Origin: Bacillota bacterium
Lineage (GTDB): Bacteria > Bacillota > Clostridia > Acetivibrionales > DTU013
Assembly (NCBI GenBank): GCA_023409735.1
Contig: JAEYRB010000035.1
Coordinates: 17,470 to 81,469 of the forward strand
DNA: 64,000 nt
Direction: 5' to 3'
Position numbers and translations under genes: made by a program. Numbering within the stretch: position 1 is the stretch's first letter; each line of letters starts with the position of its first letter. Of the stretch, positions 46,060 to 55,569 are shown piece by piece. Below the pieces are notes generated by a model. That model worked only from the letters and a program-made list of their open reading frames with translations, was not told the origin of the DNA and did no database searches.

Positions 46060-46702
46060 AATTAGGATTATGGTAGCTGATGACCATGCGTTAATAAGGG
46101 AAGGACTAAAGCAGATACTTGAGCTTGAAGACGACATGTCTGTAGTTGCCGAGGCGGCAGACGGAAATGAAGCAATCATGCTTGCGAGAAGCTATAGACC
46201 GGATGTTGTTTTAATGGATATTAACATGCCAAAAATGAATGGGCTTCAGGCTATAAAGGAAATAAAGCTTGAGAAGCTTCCTTGCAGTGTTATTGTGTTA
46301 ACAATTCACGAGGATAGGGAGTATTTATTTAAGACGCTGCAAATCGGAGCAGAGGGCTATGTGCTTAAAGATGCTGAAATATCTGTAATAATTGAGGCAA
46401 TAAGGAGCGTTGTTTCCGGCAAACCATACATTCAGCAGAACATGACAGGTGAGCTGATCAGAGAATTTAACAAAGTGTCAATGCACGATAAAGTAAGGTA
46501 TACAGATAGCAGACTAACATCAAGAGAGACTGAGGTTCTTGAATTGATAGCCGAGGGATTGATAAATAAAGAGATTGCGGGTAAGCTTTGTATAAGCGAA
46601 AAAACTGTTAAAAATCATGTTGCAAGTATATTTAGAAAACTGGACGTTTCAGATAGAACGCAGGCGGCTATATACGCATTTAAGCATAATATAAAAAATT
46701 AA
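46049..46702 (+). CDS. degU: DegU-type response regulator (NarL/LuxR family)
   Basis: A 217-residue regulator with a receiver domain (IRIMVADDHALIREGL, phospho-acceptor in VVLMDINMP, Lys in EGYVLKDAE) and a C-terminal LuxR-type helix-turn-helix (LTSRETEVLELIAEGLINKEIA). ATG at 46049 has AAGGTGG six bases before it; ATG at 46043 is less well placed. It overlaps the end of degS by 11 bases, giving translational coupling. No further gene follows for about 90 bp. Confidence 0.9.
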   Translation: MENKIRIMVADDHALIREGLKQILELEDDMSVVAEAADGNEAIMLARSYRPDVVLMDINMPKMNGLQAIKEIKLEKLPCSVIVLTIHEDREYLFKTLQIGAEGYVLKDAEISVIIEAIRSVVSGKPYIQQNMTGELIREFNKVSMHDKVRYTDSRLTSRETEVLELIAEGLINKEIAGKLCISEKTVKNHVASIFRKLDVSDRTQAAIYAFKHNIKN

Positions 46703-46791
46703 TTATTTTTCTTTATAATCAAATATTAATGAATATAATGCTGCAATAAATGTAATGTAATTAAAATGCTTATTCCGGGGAGGCTTGATCA

Positions 46792-48114
46792 ATGAGAGAT
46801 TTTTTAAAGGATATAGAATATAAGGTTTTGGTACATGACGGGTCAAAGGGCTACATGCTGCAAAAGCTTGGCCTAAATGGAGGAGAGTGCGGAGAGCTAT
46901 GGAATATTACCAACCGGGACGCTGTCCGTGAAATCTATCGTTCTTATATAAGTGCAGGAGCAGATGTAATTCAGACAAATACCTTCACGGGAAGCAGAGC
47001 TCATCTTCACAAGTACTCTCTTGATGATAAGGTTTATGAAATCAATTATCAAGGCGCAAAGCTGGCCAGGGAAGTAGCCGGTGATAATATTTATGTCTGC
47101 GCCTCTATCGGGCCTACAGGAATGCTTTTTGAGCCTTCAGGGGAGCTCTCGTTTGAAATGGCATATGACATATATAAGGAACAAGTAAAAGCGGTAACTG
47201 ACGGTGGAGCAGACATAATCAACTTTGAGACATTTACAGATCTTGCTGAAATGCGGGCTGCATTGCTTGCTGCAAAGGAGTCAACAAACCTGCCGGTAAT
47301 ATGTTCCATGGCGTTTGAAAATAGCGGTAGGACGCTCATGGGCTCAGATCCATTCGTTGTTGCAGCAGTTCTTAAATCACTTGGCGCAGATATGGTAGGA
47401 AGCAATTGCTCTTTTGGAGCCGAGAATATGTTGGGTATTGCAAAGAACATGTATGAGGCCGGAGCAGGATATCTTAGCATAAAGCCGAACGCCGGACTTC
47501 CGGAAGTCAAGGATGGGTGCGTCACATATAAAGAAAATGCAGGAAATTTTGCTTTGGTATGCAGAAGATTTATTGATTATGGAGCAAGACTTATAGGAGG
47601 CTGCTGCGGTACTACACCCGAATTCATAACAGCTCTCAAGAAAAGCTTGCAAGGAGCTGATCCTGCGCCGATAAAGCCCCTTAAGGGTGGAATAATAACC
47701 TCAAATGTTAAGCATATAAATGCTGACAGTATAGATTGGAATAATGTGGGTATTTTTGATGCGGATAAAGATTTGGAACTTGCGGAGGCTCTAAGAAGAA
47801 ATGATTTGTCATACGTTGAGGACATGGCACTTGATATAGCTTCAGAGGGCTATGATGCTGTATATGTAAGTATTGGTGGGGTGAATAGCGATCTGCTTAT
47901 GCTTTCAAGAGTAGTGGACAAAATACAATGGTATGTACGAGAGCCACTTATCATTGCTGCGCCAGGAGAACAGTCTTTGGAAGCAGCACTTAGATTATAC
48001 AGAGGAATTGCCGGTGTGTTAATTCGCAAGGCTTCAGAATCCTTAAAAGGCATTTCACACATTGTCTCGAAATATGGCGGTGTTATGATTGATGCAGACA
48101 AACTTATTAACTAG
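46792..48114 (+). CDS. Homocysteine S-methyltransferase family protein
   Basis: A 440-residue protein. Residues 1-290 form the S-methyltransferase barrel with zinc ligands in GSNCSFGAENM and GGCCGTTP and conserved DVIQTNTFTGS. The C-terminal ~140 residues (after KPLKGGIITSN) read like the start of a pterin-binding (DHPS-like) domain, but that domain is short. The whole is smaller than MetH and longer than a plain MmuM. It may be a methyltransferase subunit for homocysteine or another thiol. GGGGAGG lies upstream of ATG. No operon partner is seen. Confidence 0.85.
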   Translation: MRDFLKDIEYKVLVHDGSKGYMLQKLGLNGGECGELWNITNRDAVREIYRSYISAGADVIQTNTFTGSRAHLHKYSLDDKVYEINYQGAKLAREVAGDNIYVCASIGPTGMLFEPSGELSFEMAYDIYKEQVKAVTDGGADIINFETFTDLAEMRAALLAAKESTNLPVICSMAFENSGRTLMGSDPFVVAAVLKSLGADMVGSNCSFGAENMLGIAKNMYEAGAGYLSIKPNAGLPEVKDGCVTYKENAGNFALVCRRFIDYGARLIGGCCGTTPEFITALKKSLQGADPAPIKPLKGGIITSNVKHINADSIDWNNVGIFDADKDLELAEALRRNDLSYVEDMALDIASEGYDAVYVSIGGVNSDLLMLSRVVDKIQWYVREPLIIAAPGEQSLEAALRLYRGIAGVLIRKASESLKGISHIVSKYGGVMIDADKLIN

Positions 48115-48147
48115 TATATTATTAAATTAATTTTGAAGCATTGGACA

Positions 48148-48189
48148 GCCAATAAGATATTTAATTAGAGAGCCGATAAGATATCTAAT
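48148..48189. repeat. Tandem 18-base direct repeat upstream of the serine hydrolase gene
   Basis: GCCAATAAGATATTTAAT (48148-48165) and GCCGATAAGATATCTAAT (48172-48189) differ at two positions and have a 24-base period. It could be a regulator's tandem site. A GGTCAT/ATGACC hairpin follows further downstream. The gap 48115-48310 has no gene. Confidence 0.5.
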
Positions 48190-48310
48190 GTGACGAAGAG
48201 GTCATCCGCCTGAAATACAATAACGTGAAAGAATTATGACCTTTATAACACTTATACTACCGGTATAATCTTAGCTGAAGTGCTGAAATAAAGGAGAAAG
48301 GGGCGCGTAT

Positions 48311-49486
48311 ATGTTTGATACAAGCATATTTAATAGCATCAAAAAGGTTCTGAGGGATGGTGTCAATAATAATGAAACAGCAGGAGCAAACCTGTTGCTC
48401 ATCCAGGATGGAAAAGAAATATTCTATCATGAGGATGGTTATGCCGACAGGGAGGAAGGGCTTCCTATAAGACGGGATTCAATTTTTCGTCTATATTCAA
48501 TGACAAAGACATTTACATCTGCTGCGGCAATGATACTTTTGGAAAGAGGAATAATTGACCTTTATGATCCTTTGAGCATGTATCTTCCAGGTTTCAAAAA
48601 CCAGATGGTAGAAACGGGGGGAGGGCTTGTTCCTGTTAAACGAGAAGTTAGTATCAGGGATCTGCTTTCAATGACTTCCGGTTTGGTCTATGGCGGAGAA
48701 AATAAGTCAGGTAGGGAGACAGAAAAGCTATTTGAAGAAATTGATAAAAGGCTGCTTGGAAATTCTCCTATGAGCACTATTGAAATAGCAAATAGATTAG
48801 GTCAATGTACTCTTGCTTTTCAGCCCGGTGAGTCATGGGAATATGGTACTTCTGCTGATGTTTTAGGAGCTGTAATTGAAGCAGCAAGCGGAATGAGCTT
48901 CGGGGCTTTCCTTGAAAAGGAGCTGTTTAGTCCCCTTAATATGAAGGATACAGGTTTTTGGCTGCCTTCTGAAAAAAGAAGCCGCCTGGCAAAGGCATAT
49001 ATGAATATGGATGGCGGCATGGCTCCATACTATGGCAATCATTTAGGCATTATCAATGCTATGGATAGGAAACCTGCTTTTGAATCAGGGGGTGCAGGGC
49101 TTGCTTCTACAATAGATGATTGTGCAAGATTTACCGGGATGCTTATGAATGAAGGCAGTCTCGATGGTGTAAGGATACTGAAACCAATGACTGTAAAATA
49201 TATGACCTCATATGCATTAAATGACCAGCAAAAGAAAGCATTCCATGATCGATTTACATCTTTGTGCGGACACAATTACGGCAATTTTATGAGGGTTATG
49301 ACTGACATAGGGCAGGCCGGATTAATTGGAAGTCAGGGGGAATATGGCTGGGATGGCTGGTTGGGAGTATATTTCTGCAATTGCCCGCAGATAGGCTTGA
49401 CATTCTTGTATATGATGCAGAGAAAAGACTCAGGAACTACAAACCTTATAAGAAAGCTGCGTAATATTGTATTAAGCGCATGCTGA
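48311..49486 (+). CDS. Beta-lactamase/DD-peptidase-like serine hydrolase
   Basis: A 391-residue protein of the class C beta-lactamase/esterase fold. The SxxK motif is SMTKTF (~residues 63-68) and the second motif is YGTS (Y-x-S variant). There is no signal peptide, so a cytoplasmic esterase or peptidase is likelier than an antibiotic-resistance enzyme. AAAGGGG precedes the ATG. It is monocistronic and convergent with an rRNA methyltransferase gene. Confidence 0.82.
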   Translation: MFDTSIFNSIKKVLRDGVNNNETAGANLLLIQDGKEIFYHEDGYADREEGLPIRRDSIFRLYSMTKTFTSAAAMILLERGIIDLYDPLSMYLPGFKNQMVETGGGLVPVKREVSIRDLLSMTSGLVYGGENKSGRETEKLFEEIDKRLLGNSPMSTIEIANRLGQCTLAFQPGESWEYGTSADVLGAVIEAASGMSFGAFLEKELFSPLNMKDTGFWLPSEKRSRLAKAYMNMDGGMAPYYGNHLGIINAMDRKPAFESGGAGLASTIDDCARFTGMLMNEGSLDGVRILKPMTVKYMTSYALNDQQKKAFHDRFTSLCGHNYGNFMRVMTDIGQAGLIGSQGEYGWDGWLGVYFCNCPQIGLTFLYMMQRKDSGTTNLIRKLRNIVLSAC

Positions 49487-49569
49487 TACATAGGAACCAG
49501 CAAATCGTGCTGATAGTAATACTTTTGAATGACAGCAGATAGGACAAAAGAATTGATAGGATAAATTAG

Positions 49570-49594
49570 GGAGGTATGTACTATACATACCTCC
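49570..49594. terminator. Bidirectional hairpin between convergent genes
   Basis: Perfect 11-bp arms GGAGGTATGTA (49570-49580) and TACATACCTCC (49584-49594) with a three-base loop. There is no strong T-run, but it is placed to end both the serine hydrolase and methyltransferase transcripts. Confidence 0.6.
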
Positions 49595-49709
49595 TACTCG
49601 ATTTGCAAATGTTTGTTGATGTAATTACAAGCTTAGCATTGGCATATTAGTAAAACTATGTTCAGTGAGATTACAAGAATATACCCTATCAATCGGCGCA
49701 TAGCAAACG

Positions 49710-50882
49710 TCAAACAACCTGCAATATTGCACACTTCAGATATTCAGTCTCAGGTGCGGCAAGCAATATGGGGTGATCCTTTCCCTGTGATCTATTCTCT
49801 ATCAGGCGAACCTTGCGGCGAGAGTCTATTGCGGCATTGTAAAGTATGTCCACAAACATTTCAGGGTCAATATGTTGAGAACAAGAGCAGGTTACAAGAT
49901 AACCACCACTTTTTAATATTTTCATTGCACGAAGGTTTATTTCCTTATAGCCTCTTATTGCCCCTTCCACGGAGCTTTTGCTTTTTGTAAAGGCAGGTGG
50001 GTCAAGTATGATAGTGTCAAATTGTTCGTTAGTATCATAATATTCCCTGAGCTTATCAAAAACATTGGCACATTCGAATCGACATATGCTTTCAAGGCCA
50101 TTAAGTCTGGCGTTTTCTGAAGCAGTATCAACTGCATGCTGCGAAATGTCAAGTCCAAGCACACTGCTGGCGTTATAAAAACCCGCATGAAGGGCAAATG
50201 ATCCTGTATGGCTGAAGCAGTCAAGAACCTTGGCACCATTTACAAATGGTTTTATTGCAGCCCTGTTTTCCTTTTGATCAAGGAAAAAACCTGTCTTTTG
50301 TCCCTGTGCAACATCAACTATGAATTTTATACCGTTCTCAGTCATCAGAATATTGGTATCAAAGCTGCCGCGGAGAAATCCAGTCTTTTGTTCCATTCCT
50401 TCAAGTTCGCGTACATGTATATCATTCCGCTCATAAATTCCTGCCGGCTTCACAATATCGCTGAGAATATCAGCAATATCCTCCTTGAAACGTTCGATTC
50501 CTAAGGAAGATGTCTGGAGCACCAGAACATCGGAAAATTTATCTACAATAAGTCCGGGTAAGAAGTCGGACTCGGAAAATACTACTCTGCAGCTGTTTAT
50601 GTCAGCTACCTTTAGGCGGTAATCCCAAGCCGCTTTTATTCTGTTATAGAAGAAACCATAATCTATTTCCTCATCCTGGTCATATGTCAGTATCCTAAGT
50701 GTGATCTGTGATTTTGGATTGTAGAAGCCACGGGCAAGAAATCTGTTTGAACTGGAGTATATATCAACTACATCTCCTGGATTTGCACTGTTATCTGCTG
50801 ACGCAATATCACTTCTGTAAACCCACGGGTGCCCATATTCTACTCTTTTTTCTTTGCCCTTAGCCAAATATATCTTTGCCAT
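49710..50882 (-). CDS. Class I SAM-dependent rRNA methyltransferase (RlmI-like)
   Basis: A 390-residue protein with an N-terminal PUA domain (residues ~1-75, KEKRVEYGHPWVYRSDI) and a SAM methyltransferase domain: VLDCFSHTGSFALHAG (motif I), VLGLDISQHAV, and DTIILDPPAFTKSKSS (motif IV, DPPxF) plus LVTCSCSQHI. This is the architecture of RlmI, which methylates C1962 of 23S rRNA. A GGAGAG site precedes the ATG on the minus strand. Confidence 0.9.
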   Translation of the reverse strand: MAKIYLAKGKEKRVEYGHPWVYRSDIASADNSANPGDVVDIYSSSNRFLARGFYNPKSQITLRILTYDQDEEIDYGFFYNRIKAAWDYRLKVADINSCRVVFSESDFLPGLIVDKFSDVLVLQTSSLGIERFKEDIADILSDIVKPAGIYERNDIHVRELEGMEQKTGFLRGSFDTNILMTENGIKFIVDVAQGQKTGFFLDQKENRAAIKPFVNGAKVLDCFSHTGSFALHAGFYNASSVLGLDISQHAVDTASENARLNGLESICRFECANVFDKLREYYDTNEQFDTIILDPPAFTKSKSSVEGAIRGYKEINLRAMKILKSGGYLVTCSCSQHIDPEMFVDILYNAAIDSRRKVRLIENRSQGKDHPILLAAPETEYLKCAILQVV

Positions 50883-51071
50883 TTATTCTCTCCTGATTGT
50901 TTTTATCTTTTCTCTTCGAACTTTCTGTAACTAATAATTTTATGGATTATGTATACCTGCTGTCAAATATAAACAGCTTTACTATAAACACCTGGTCAAA
51001 AGCAAAATTTCCTGTTGTTAAAAATCACTACCGTTTCAATGAGATGAGACATATTACTACTTATACAAAAA

Positions 51072-52979
51072 CTATTTTTTATAGCTTTTAAGAGCGTTTT
51101 TTTTAAGAATGATCTCTGAAATATCCAGCTCATGTTGGTAGCTTGCTATAACATCCTCATATTCTTCCAGACTTAATGGATTACCGTTATTATCATAAAC
51201 CTTTTCTTCAGAACCTACATATGCAAATGTATCTGTTATTACCGAAGAATTCCTAAGAACTGCGTATCCATTTTCAGTATTAAGCATATCCTTTCCGAGG
51301 GCATGAGGAACTTCGAAACCCATAAGGTTTGCTATTGTCGGAAGAATATCAATTTCTCCGCATATCGTATTGTTAGCACCGGTTTTGTCCATACCTGGAA
51401 AACGGATAAAGCATGGAGTTTTTTGAAGCATAGTCCAGTTATACTCATTAAATTGGATATTTGTCAATTCTGTAAGAACATCGGTTTGGTCTTTCATGAC
51501 TGCATGATGATCACCATATATTATAACTACAGAGTTATCAAATAGCCCCATCTGTTTAAGTCTGTCAAAGAACTCGCCTATAGCCTGGTCAACATAGTGA
51601 GCGGCCTTCATATAATTTGCAGCCATCTCATTTTCGCAGCCGGTCACATCAAAGCCATCATAATTTTCAAAGTAGTTATAGGGGTGGTGGCTTGATAATG
51701 TTATGAAAAAACCATAGAAAGGCTTGGATGTATCAATTTTATCAAGAGACTGCCTGAACATTGATTTATCACTGAGACCCCACCCAATTTCATCATCCTG
51801 AACAAATTTGTTGCTGCTGACAAAGTTCCTGAAGCCCAGTGATTTGTACATCTCATTTCTGTTCCAGTAGCTCGGCTTATTTGCGTGAAATACATATGTA
51901 TTGTAGCCGCAGGAATTAAGTATATTCGGAAGACTTTCATAGGTGTTGTTAGGGTATTTAAAGTAGACAGCGCCTTCCTTAAGAGGGTAAAGGGAGTTGT
52001 TGGTTAGAAACTCAGCATCTGATGTATTTCCGGCGCCGACCTGATAAAAGAAATTGTCAAAATAGACACTGTCATTTACAAATCTGTTCAGATTTGGAGT
52101 TATTTGCTTGCCGTTAAATTCACTATTTATCAAGAACTGCTGAATAGCCTCCATTTGTATTATAATAAGGTTTTTTCCGGAGGCTATGCCTTTATATTTT
52201 GCAGAAGCGCTGCTTGCTGATTTCGCCTTCCTATTGGAGAAGAATTCATCAATCTTCTGCTTTTCATCAGGCTCGAGAGTCCGGTTGGTGAAATAGTGTT
52301 CTATTATTTCTCCTTTTATATCATAGTAATGGAAATAGAGCAGCCCATAATTTGTAATGATTGAATTATTTCCTGAAGAAATAGTAAACTCTGTATCGTT
52401 AACTTCCTCTTGAGCAAATCGGTACGCAAAATGTGAAGCGCCGACACAAAGACATAACATTAATATCGCAAAGAACAAGCGTATTACGAGCTTTACAGGG
52501 GATGGATTATTGAGTTTTTTCTTCTTTATTAGTACAAGGCATATAATAAGTATAAGCAGATCAATAACAAATATTAAATCTCCGAATCTCAAAAGATTCA
52601 TAGTGCTATCTGCAATAGAGCTTACAAGCCCTATCTGGCGAAGTACCGGAAGTGTGATTGCTGTGTTGTAGTATCTAAAATAAAGGGTATCTGCCAATAT
52701 TAGAATACTAAAAATCACATCCGTTATAAAAAGAGCTGATACTCTTCTAGTGCTAAAAATGAGAAAGACAAGAGCTGAAATAAATAAAATGATTGTCAAT
52801 GACATGATTAACATACCGATATTAGCTGCGCTAAAAATCGGTGGTGTATTTACTCTCGTATTGAATTGGAAATAAAAAAGCTTTGCCAGCATACCAAACA
52901 GAAATATTAGCCATACGAAAGCTTCGATACAATTATGTACACTAGTACGTTCATGTTTATCTGGTCTAAATCCCTTCAT
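51072..52979 (-). CDS. LTA synthase family membrane sulfatase-like protein
   Basis: A 635-residue protein with five N-terminal membrane helices (~residues 18-200) and an extracellular sulfatase-type domain (~250-620). Seen: the metal-ligand Glu in NLIIIQMEA, the catalytic Thr in GAGNTSDAEF, and the DHH motif in IIYGDHHAV. LtaS-like proteins transfer glycerol phosphate from phosphatidylglycerol to polymers. The start at 52979 has GGTGG nearby; an in-frame start 11 codons upstream lacks one. It is divergent from the truncated murA region; the gap 52980-53377 has no complete gene. Confidence 0.88.
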   Translation of the reverse strand: MKGFRPDKHERTSVHNCIEAFVWLIFLFGMLAKLFYFQFNTRVNTPPIFSAANIGMLIMSLTIILFISALVFLIFSTRRVSALFITDVIFSILILADTLYFRYYNTAITLPVLRQIGLVSSIADSTMNLLRFGDLIFVIDLLILIICLVLIKKKKLNNPSPVKLVIRLFFAILMLCLCVGASHFAYRFAQEEVNDTEFTISSGNNSIITNYGLLYFHYYDIKGEIIEHYFTNRTLEPDEKQKIDEFFSNRKAKSASSASAKYKGIASGKNLIIIQMEAIQQFLINSEFNGKQITPNLNRFVNDSVYFDNFFYQVGAGNTSDAEFLTNNSLYPLKEGAVYFKYPNNTYESLPNILNSCGYNTYVFHANKPSYWNRNEMYKSLGFRNFVSSNKFVQDDEIGWGLSDKSMFRQSLDKIDTSKPFYGFFITLSSHHPYNYFENYDGFDVTGCENEMAANYMKAAHYVDQAIGEFFDRLKQMGLFDNSVVIIYGDHHAVMKDQTDVLTELTNIQFNEYNWTMLQKTPCFIRFPGMDKTGANNTICGEIDILPTIANLMGFEVPHALGKDMLNTENGYAVLRNSSVITDTFAYVGSEEKVYDNNGNPLSLEEYEDVIASYQHELDISEIILKKNALKSYKK

Positions 52980-53377
52980 AATACCACCTGAGAATGTATT
53001 TAAGCTAAACATTCATTTCAAAATTATTCCAAATATTATGATACAATTTGTTCAAATAATTTTAACTCTATTTGATAAAAAAGACAATAAGTAAAAAGGA
53101 GTCATTTGGTAAGTAAACCAACATAAAAAGGAGGTATTTGCGGAGTAACGCGTTTTGAGCTCTGAAGTACATATATTGTGGGCATTACAAGCGGTGATAT
53201 ATATTGCGCTGCTAAATTATTATAGGTCACATTTCGAATGGATTCTATTATGTAAGGAATTGTTTAGGAAATACTTGATGACAAGCTAATTGTTATAATG
53301 AATATGTGGTTGATACCTTAATTTTTGAGTGGTAATATTAAGGTGTAATATAATTGCAAATGAAGATGTGTCAATAA

Positions 53378-54310
53378 GTAATACACCCGGGTGGATGTGA
53401 AATAGGCCCAAGACCTATAGATTTACATTTAAAGGCGTTAAGAAGCATGGGTGTAAAAATACAGGATGCACAGAGAGGATTTATTTATTGCGAAGCTGAA
53501 AAACTGAAAAGCTGTGATATACAGTTGGATTATCCCAGCGTAGGGGCTACTGAAAACATAATGTTGGCTTCAGTATTTGCAGAAGGCGAGACTGTAATTA
53601 GAAATGCTGCAAAGGAGCCTGAAATAGTAGACCTTCAAAACTATCTTCAAGCAACAGGAGTACAGGTAACGGGTGCGGGTACTAGCATTATCAGAGTATG
53701 CGGCAGCAATCACAGACTGAGAAATGTAGAGCATACAATTATTACCGACAGAATAGTGACAGGTACATATATGACAGCAGCAGGGATAACAGGCGGTCAA
53801 TTACTGCTTAAGAATGTTATACCGGAGCATTTGACAGCTATTACATCTATTCTGAGGGAAAGTGGCTGCAGGATAGCCATACGGGGAAGTACGATGCTTG
53901 TTACTGGACCATTAAGGCTACGTGGGGTGGATATTGTCAGAACGCTGCCTTATCCCGGATTTCCTACAGATATGCAGGCTCAACTTGTTTCAATGCTTAC
54001 GATAGCAAGAGGTACCAGTATAATGGTGGAAACCGTTTTTGAAAATAGATACAAGCATGTTGATGAGCTGCTGCGAATGGGAGCTAAAATTAAGCTGGAA
54101 GGAAGACTTGCTATAATAAAGGGCGTCAGAAAGCTAAACGGCGCAAATGTTATTGCCAGAGACCTCCGCGGCGGAGCTGCTTTAGTGCTGGCGGGACTAG
54201 CAGCGGAAGGCGAAACAGTAATCTCGGATATCAAGCATATCGACAGGGGTTATGAAAAAATTGAGGAGAAACTATTACAGGTTGGAGCAAGTATACAGCG
54301 TGTTGATTGA
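53378..54310 (+). pseudogene. murA: 5'-truncated murA (UDP-GlcNAc 1-carboxyvinyltransferase)
   Basis: The open frame begins after a stop at 53375 and reads at once into the MurA active-site loop HPGGCEIGPRPIDLHLKALR, whose Cys (codon 53396) is the catalytic Cys115 equivalent. It then follows the rest of MurA to the end (310 codons in all). The first ~112 residues of a normal 418-residue MurA, with the N-terminal GAKNA region, are absent, and the upstream 350 bases show no trace of them in any frame. The first ATG (53447) falls after the catalytic Cys. The frame is otherwise intact. An independent complete murA must exist elsewhere. Confidence 0.85.
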
Positions 54311-54337
54311 CATATATGTTCAAATTCGGGGGATTTC

Positions 54338-55174
54338 ATGAAATCACGAAAGATAAAGCAGGAGAAAAAGACTCCTGAGCATAAACGCAAAAGCAAGGCC
54401 CGAAAGATATTATTCAGTTTCATAGGATTATTATTTGTAGTATGCTTATTTACTGCAACAATAGTTTATGGAGCTATGTCACCTTTTTTTAACATAAAAA
54501 ACATCAGTGCAGAACCAACAATGCATTATAATGAAAATGCATTAATAGCAGCCTCAGGGATAGTAAAAGACACTAACGGCTTCATAAGTATGTTTACAAA
54601 ACCGGGCAGATTTTACTTTTTACGAATTGGTGATGCTGAGAATTCCATTACCAGGAGCTGCCCATATATTAAGAGCGTTAAGGTTAGGTATCTTCCTCCA
54701 TCATCAGTAACCATAAAAGCAGTAGAAAGAAAAGCAGCGGTTGTTCTGATCATATCAGACAAAACACTGCTTATTGATAAAGATGAATATCTTCTGGAAA
54801 TTAATCCAAAGGAATATGATAAGAGCCTTCCTGTTATAAAAGGAATCAATGCCGGTTCGCTTGTACCAGGAAATAAAATCAAGATTGATAAAGATTCACT
54901 CTTATCAGCAGTAAAGGTATTTGATACAATAGGGAAAGTGGATGAAGATTTTGAGGACAAGCTTTTACCTATTGTTGACTATGTTGATGTGGAAGATAAA
55001 TACAATATTTTATTTTCGTTGGATTCACGAATCATAGTCAATTTAGGTGGTGCTGAAGACCTCAACTATAAAATAATTACAGCGCACACAATATATAATG
55101 AGAATATAAGCAAAAACGAAAAGGGGAGATTGGATTTCTCTGCAAACGGGAATCCGGTATTTACTCCGCAATAG
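54338..55174 (+). CDS. ftsQ: Cell division protein FtsQ/DivIB
   Basis: A 278-residue bitopic membrane protein: a Lys/Arg-rich cytoplasmic N-terminus, one helix (~residues 26-48), then a POTRA-type domain beginning FFNIKNISAEPTMHYNENALI with ITRSCPYIKSVKVRYLPPSSVTI, and a beta domain ending in NLGGAEDLNYKI. It acts at the septum with FtsL/FtsB. GGGGGA precedes the ATG. It is followed after 14 bases by sbp, then ftsA and ftsZ, the clostridial order. Confidence 0.9.
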   Translation: MKSRKIKQEKKTPEHKRKSKARKILFSFIGLLFVVCLFTATIVYGAMSPFFNIKNISAEPTMHYNENALIAASGIVKDTNGFISMFTKPGRFYFLRIGDAENSITRSCPYIKSVKVRYLPPSSVTIKAVERKAAVVLIISDKTLLIDKDEYLLEINPKEYDKSLPVIKGINAGSLVPGNKIKIDKDSLLSAVKVFDTIGKVDEDFEDKLLPIVDYVDVEDKYNILFSLDSRIIVNLGGAEDLNYKIITAHTIYNENISKNEKGRLDFSANGNPVFTPQ

Positions 55175-55188
55175 AGGAGGAATGCAGT

Positions 55189-55539
55189 ATGTTGCCGATT
55201 TTAGGCGTAATAATTGGTATACTGATCGGAGTTTTCTTGGTTCCGGTCAATATTCCGCAGCAGTATTCAACTTATGTGGCAGTTGCCATATTAGCCGCGT
55301 TTGATTCAGTGTTCGGCGGGGTTTCAGCTAACCTTCAGGGAAAGTTTGACATGAAGGTGTTTATATCCGGTTTTTTTGGAAATGCACTTTTGTCTGCTGC
55401 AATGGCATATATTGGAGATCAGCTTGGAATTCAGATATACCTTGCTGCGATATTTGCCTTTGGAAACAGAATATTTTTAAATTTTGCAGTAATTCGCAGA
55501 TATATATTGAATAAACCGTCAAAAAAAGATAATATATGA
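55189..55539 (+). CDS. sbp: Small basic protein (Sbp), DUF1290
   Basis: A 116-residue membrane protein with three to four helices (LPILGVIIGILIGVFLVPV, AAILAAFDSVFGGVSANLQG, FGNALLSAAMAYIGDQLG, AAIFAFGNRIFLNFAVI). The family is always placed between ftsQ and ftsA in this group; its role is unknown. GAGGAGG precedes the ATG. Confidence 0.9.
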   Translation: MLPILGVIIGILIGVFLVPVNIPQQYSTYVAVAILAAFDSVFGGVSANLQGKFDMKVFISGFFGNALLSAAMAYIGDQLGIQIYLAAIFAFGNRIFLNFAVIRRYILNKPSKKDNI

Positions 55540-55569
55540 GTGCAGTTGCTATGTATAGGGGGATTATGC

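Noticed and set aside
49658..49990. 110-residue plus-strand open frame
   Set aside because: It is antisense to the rRNA methyltransferase gene, which has clear motifs; no ribosome site.
53447..54310. Complete short enolpyruvyl transferase gene
   Set aside because: The frame extends upstream in MurA-like sequence, and translation from 53447 would lack the catalytic Cys and N-terminal domain.
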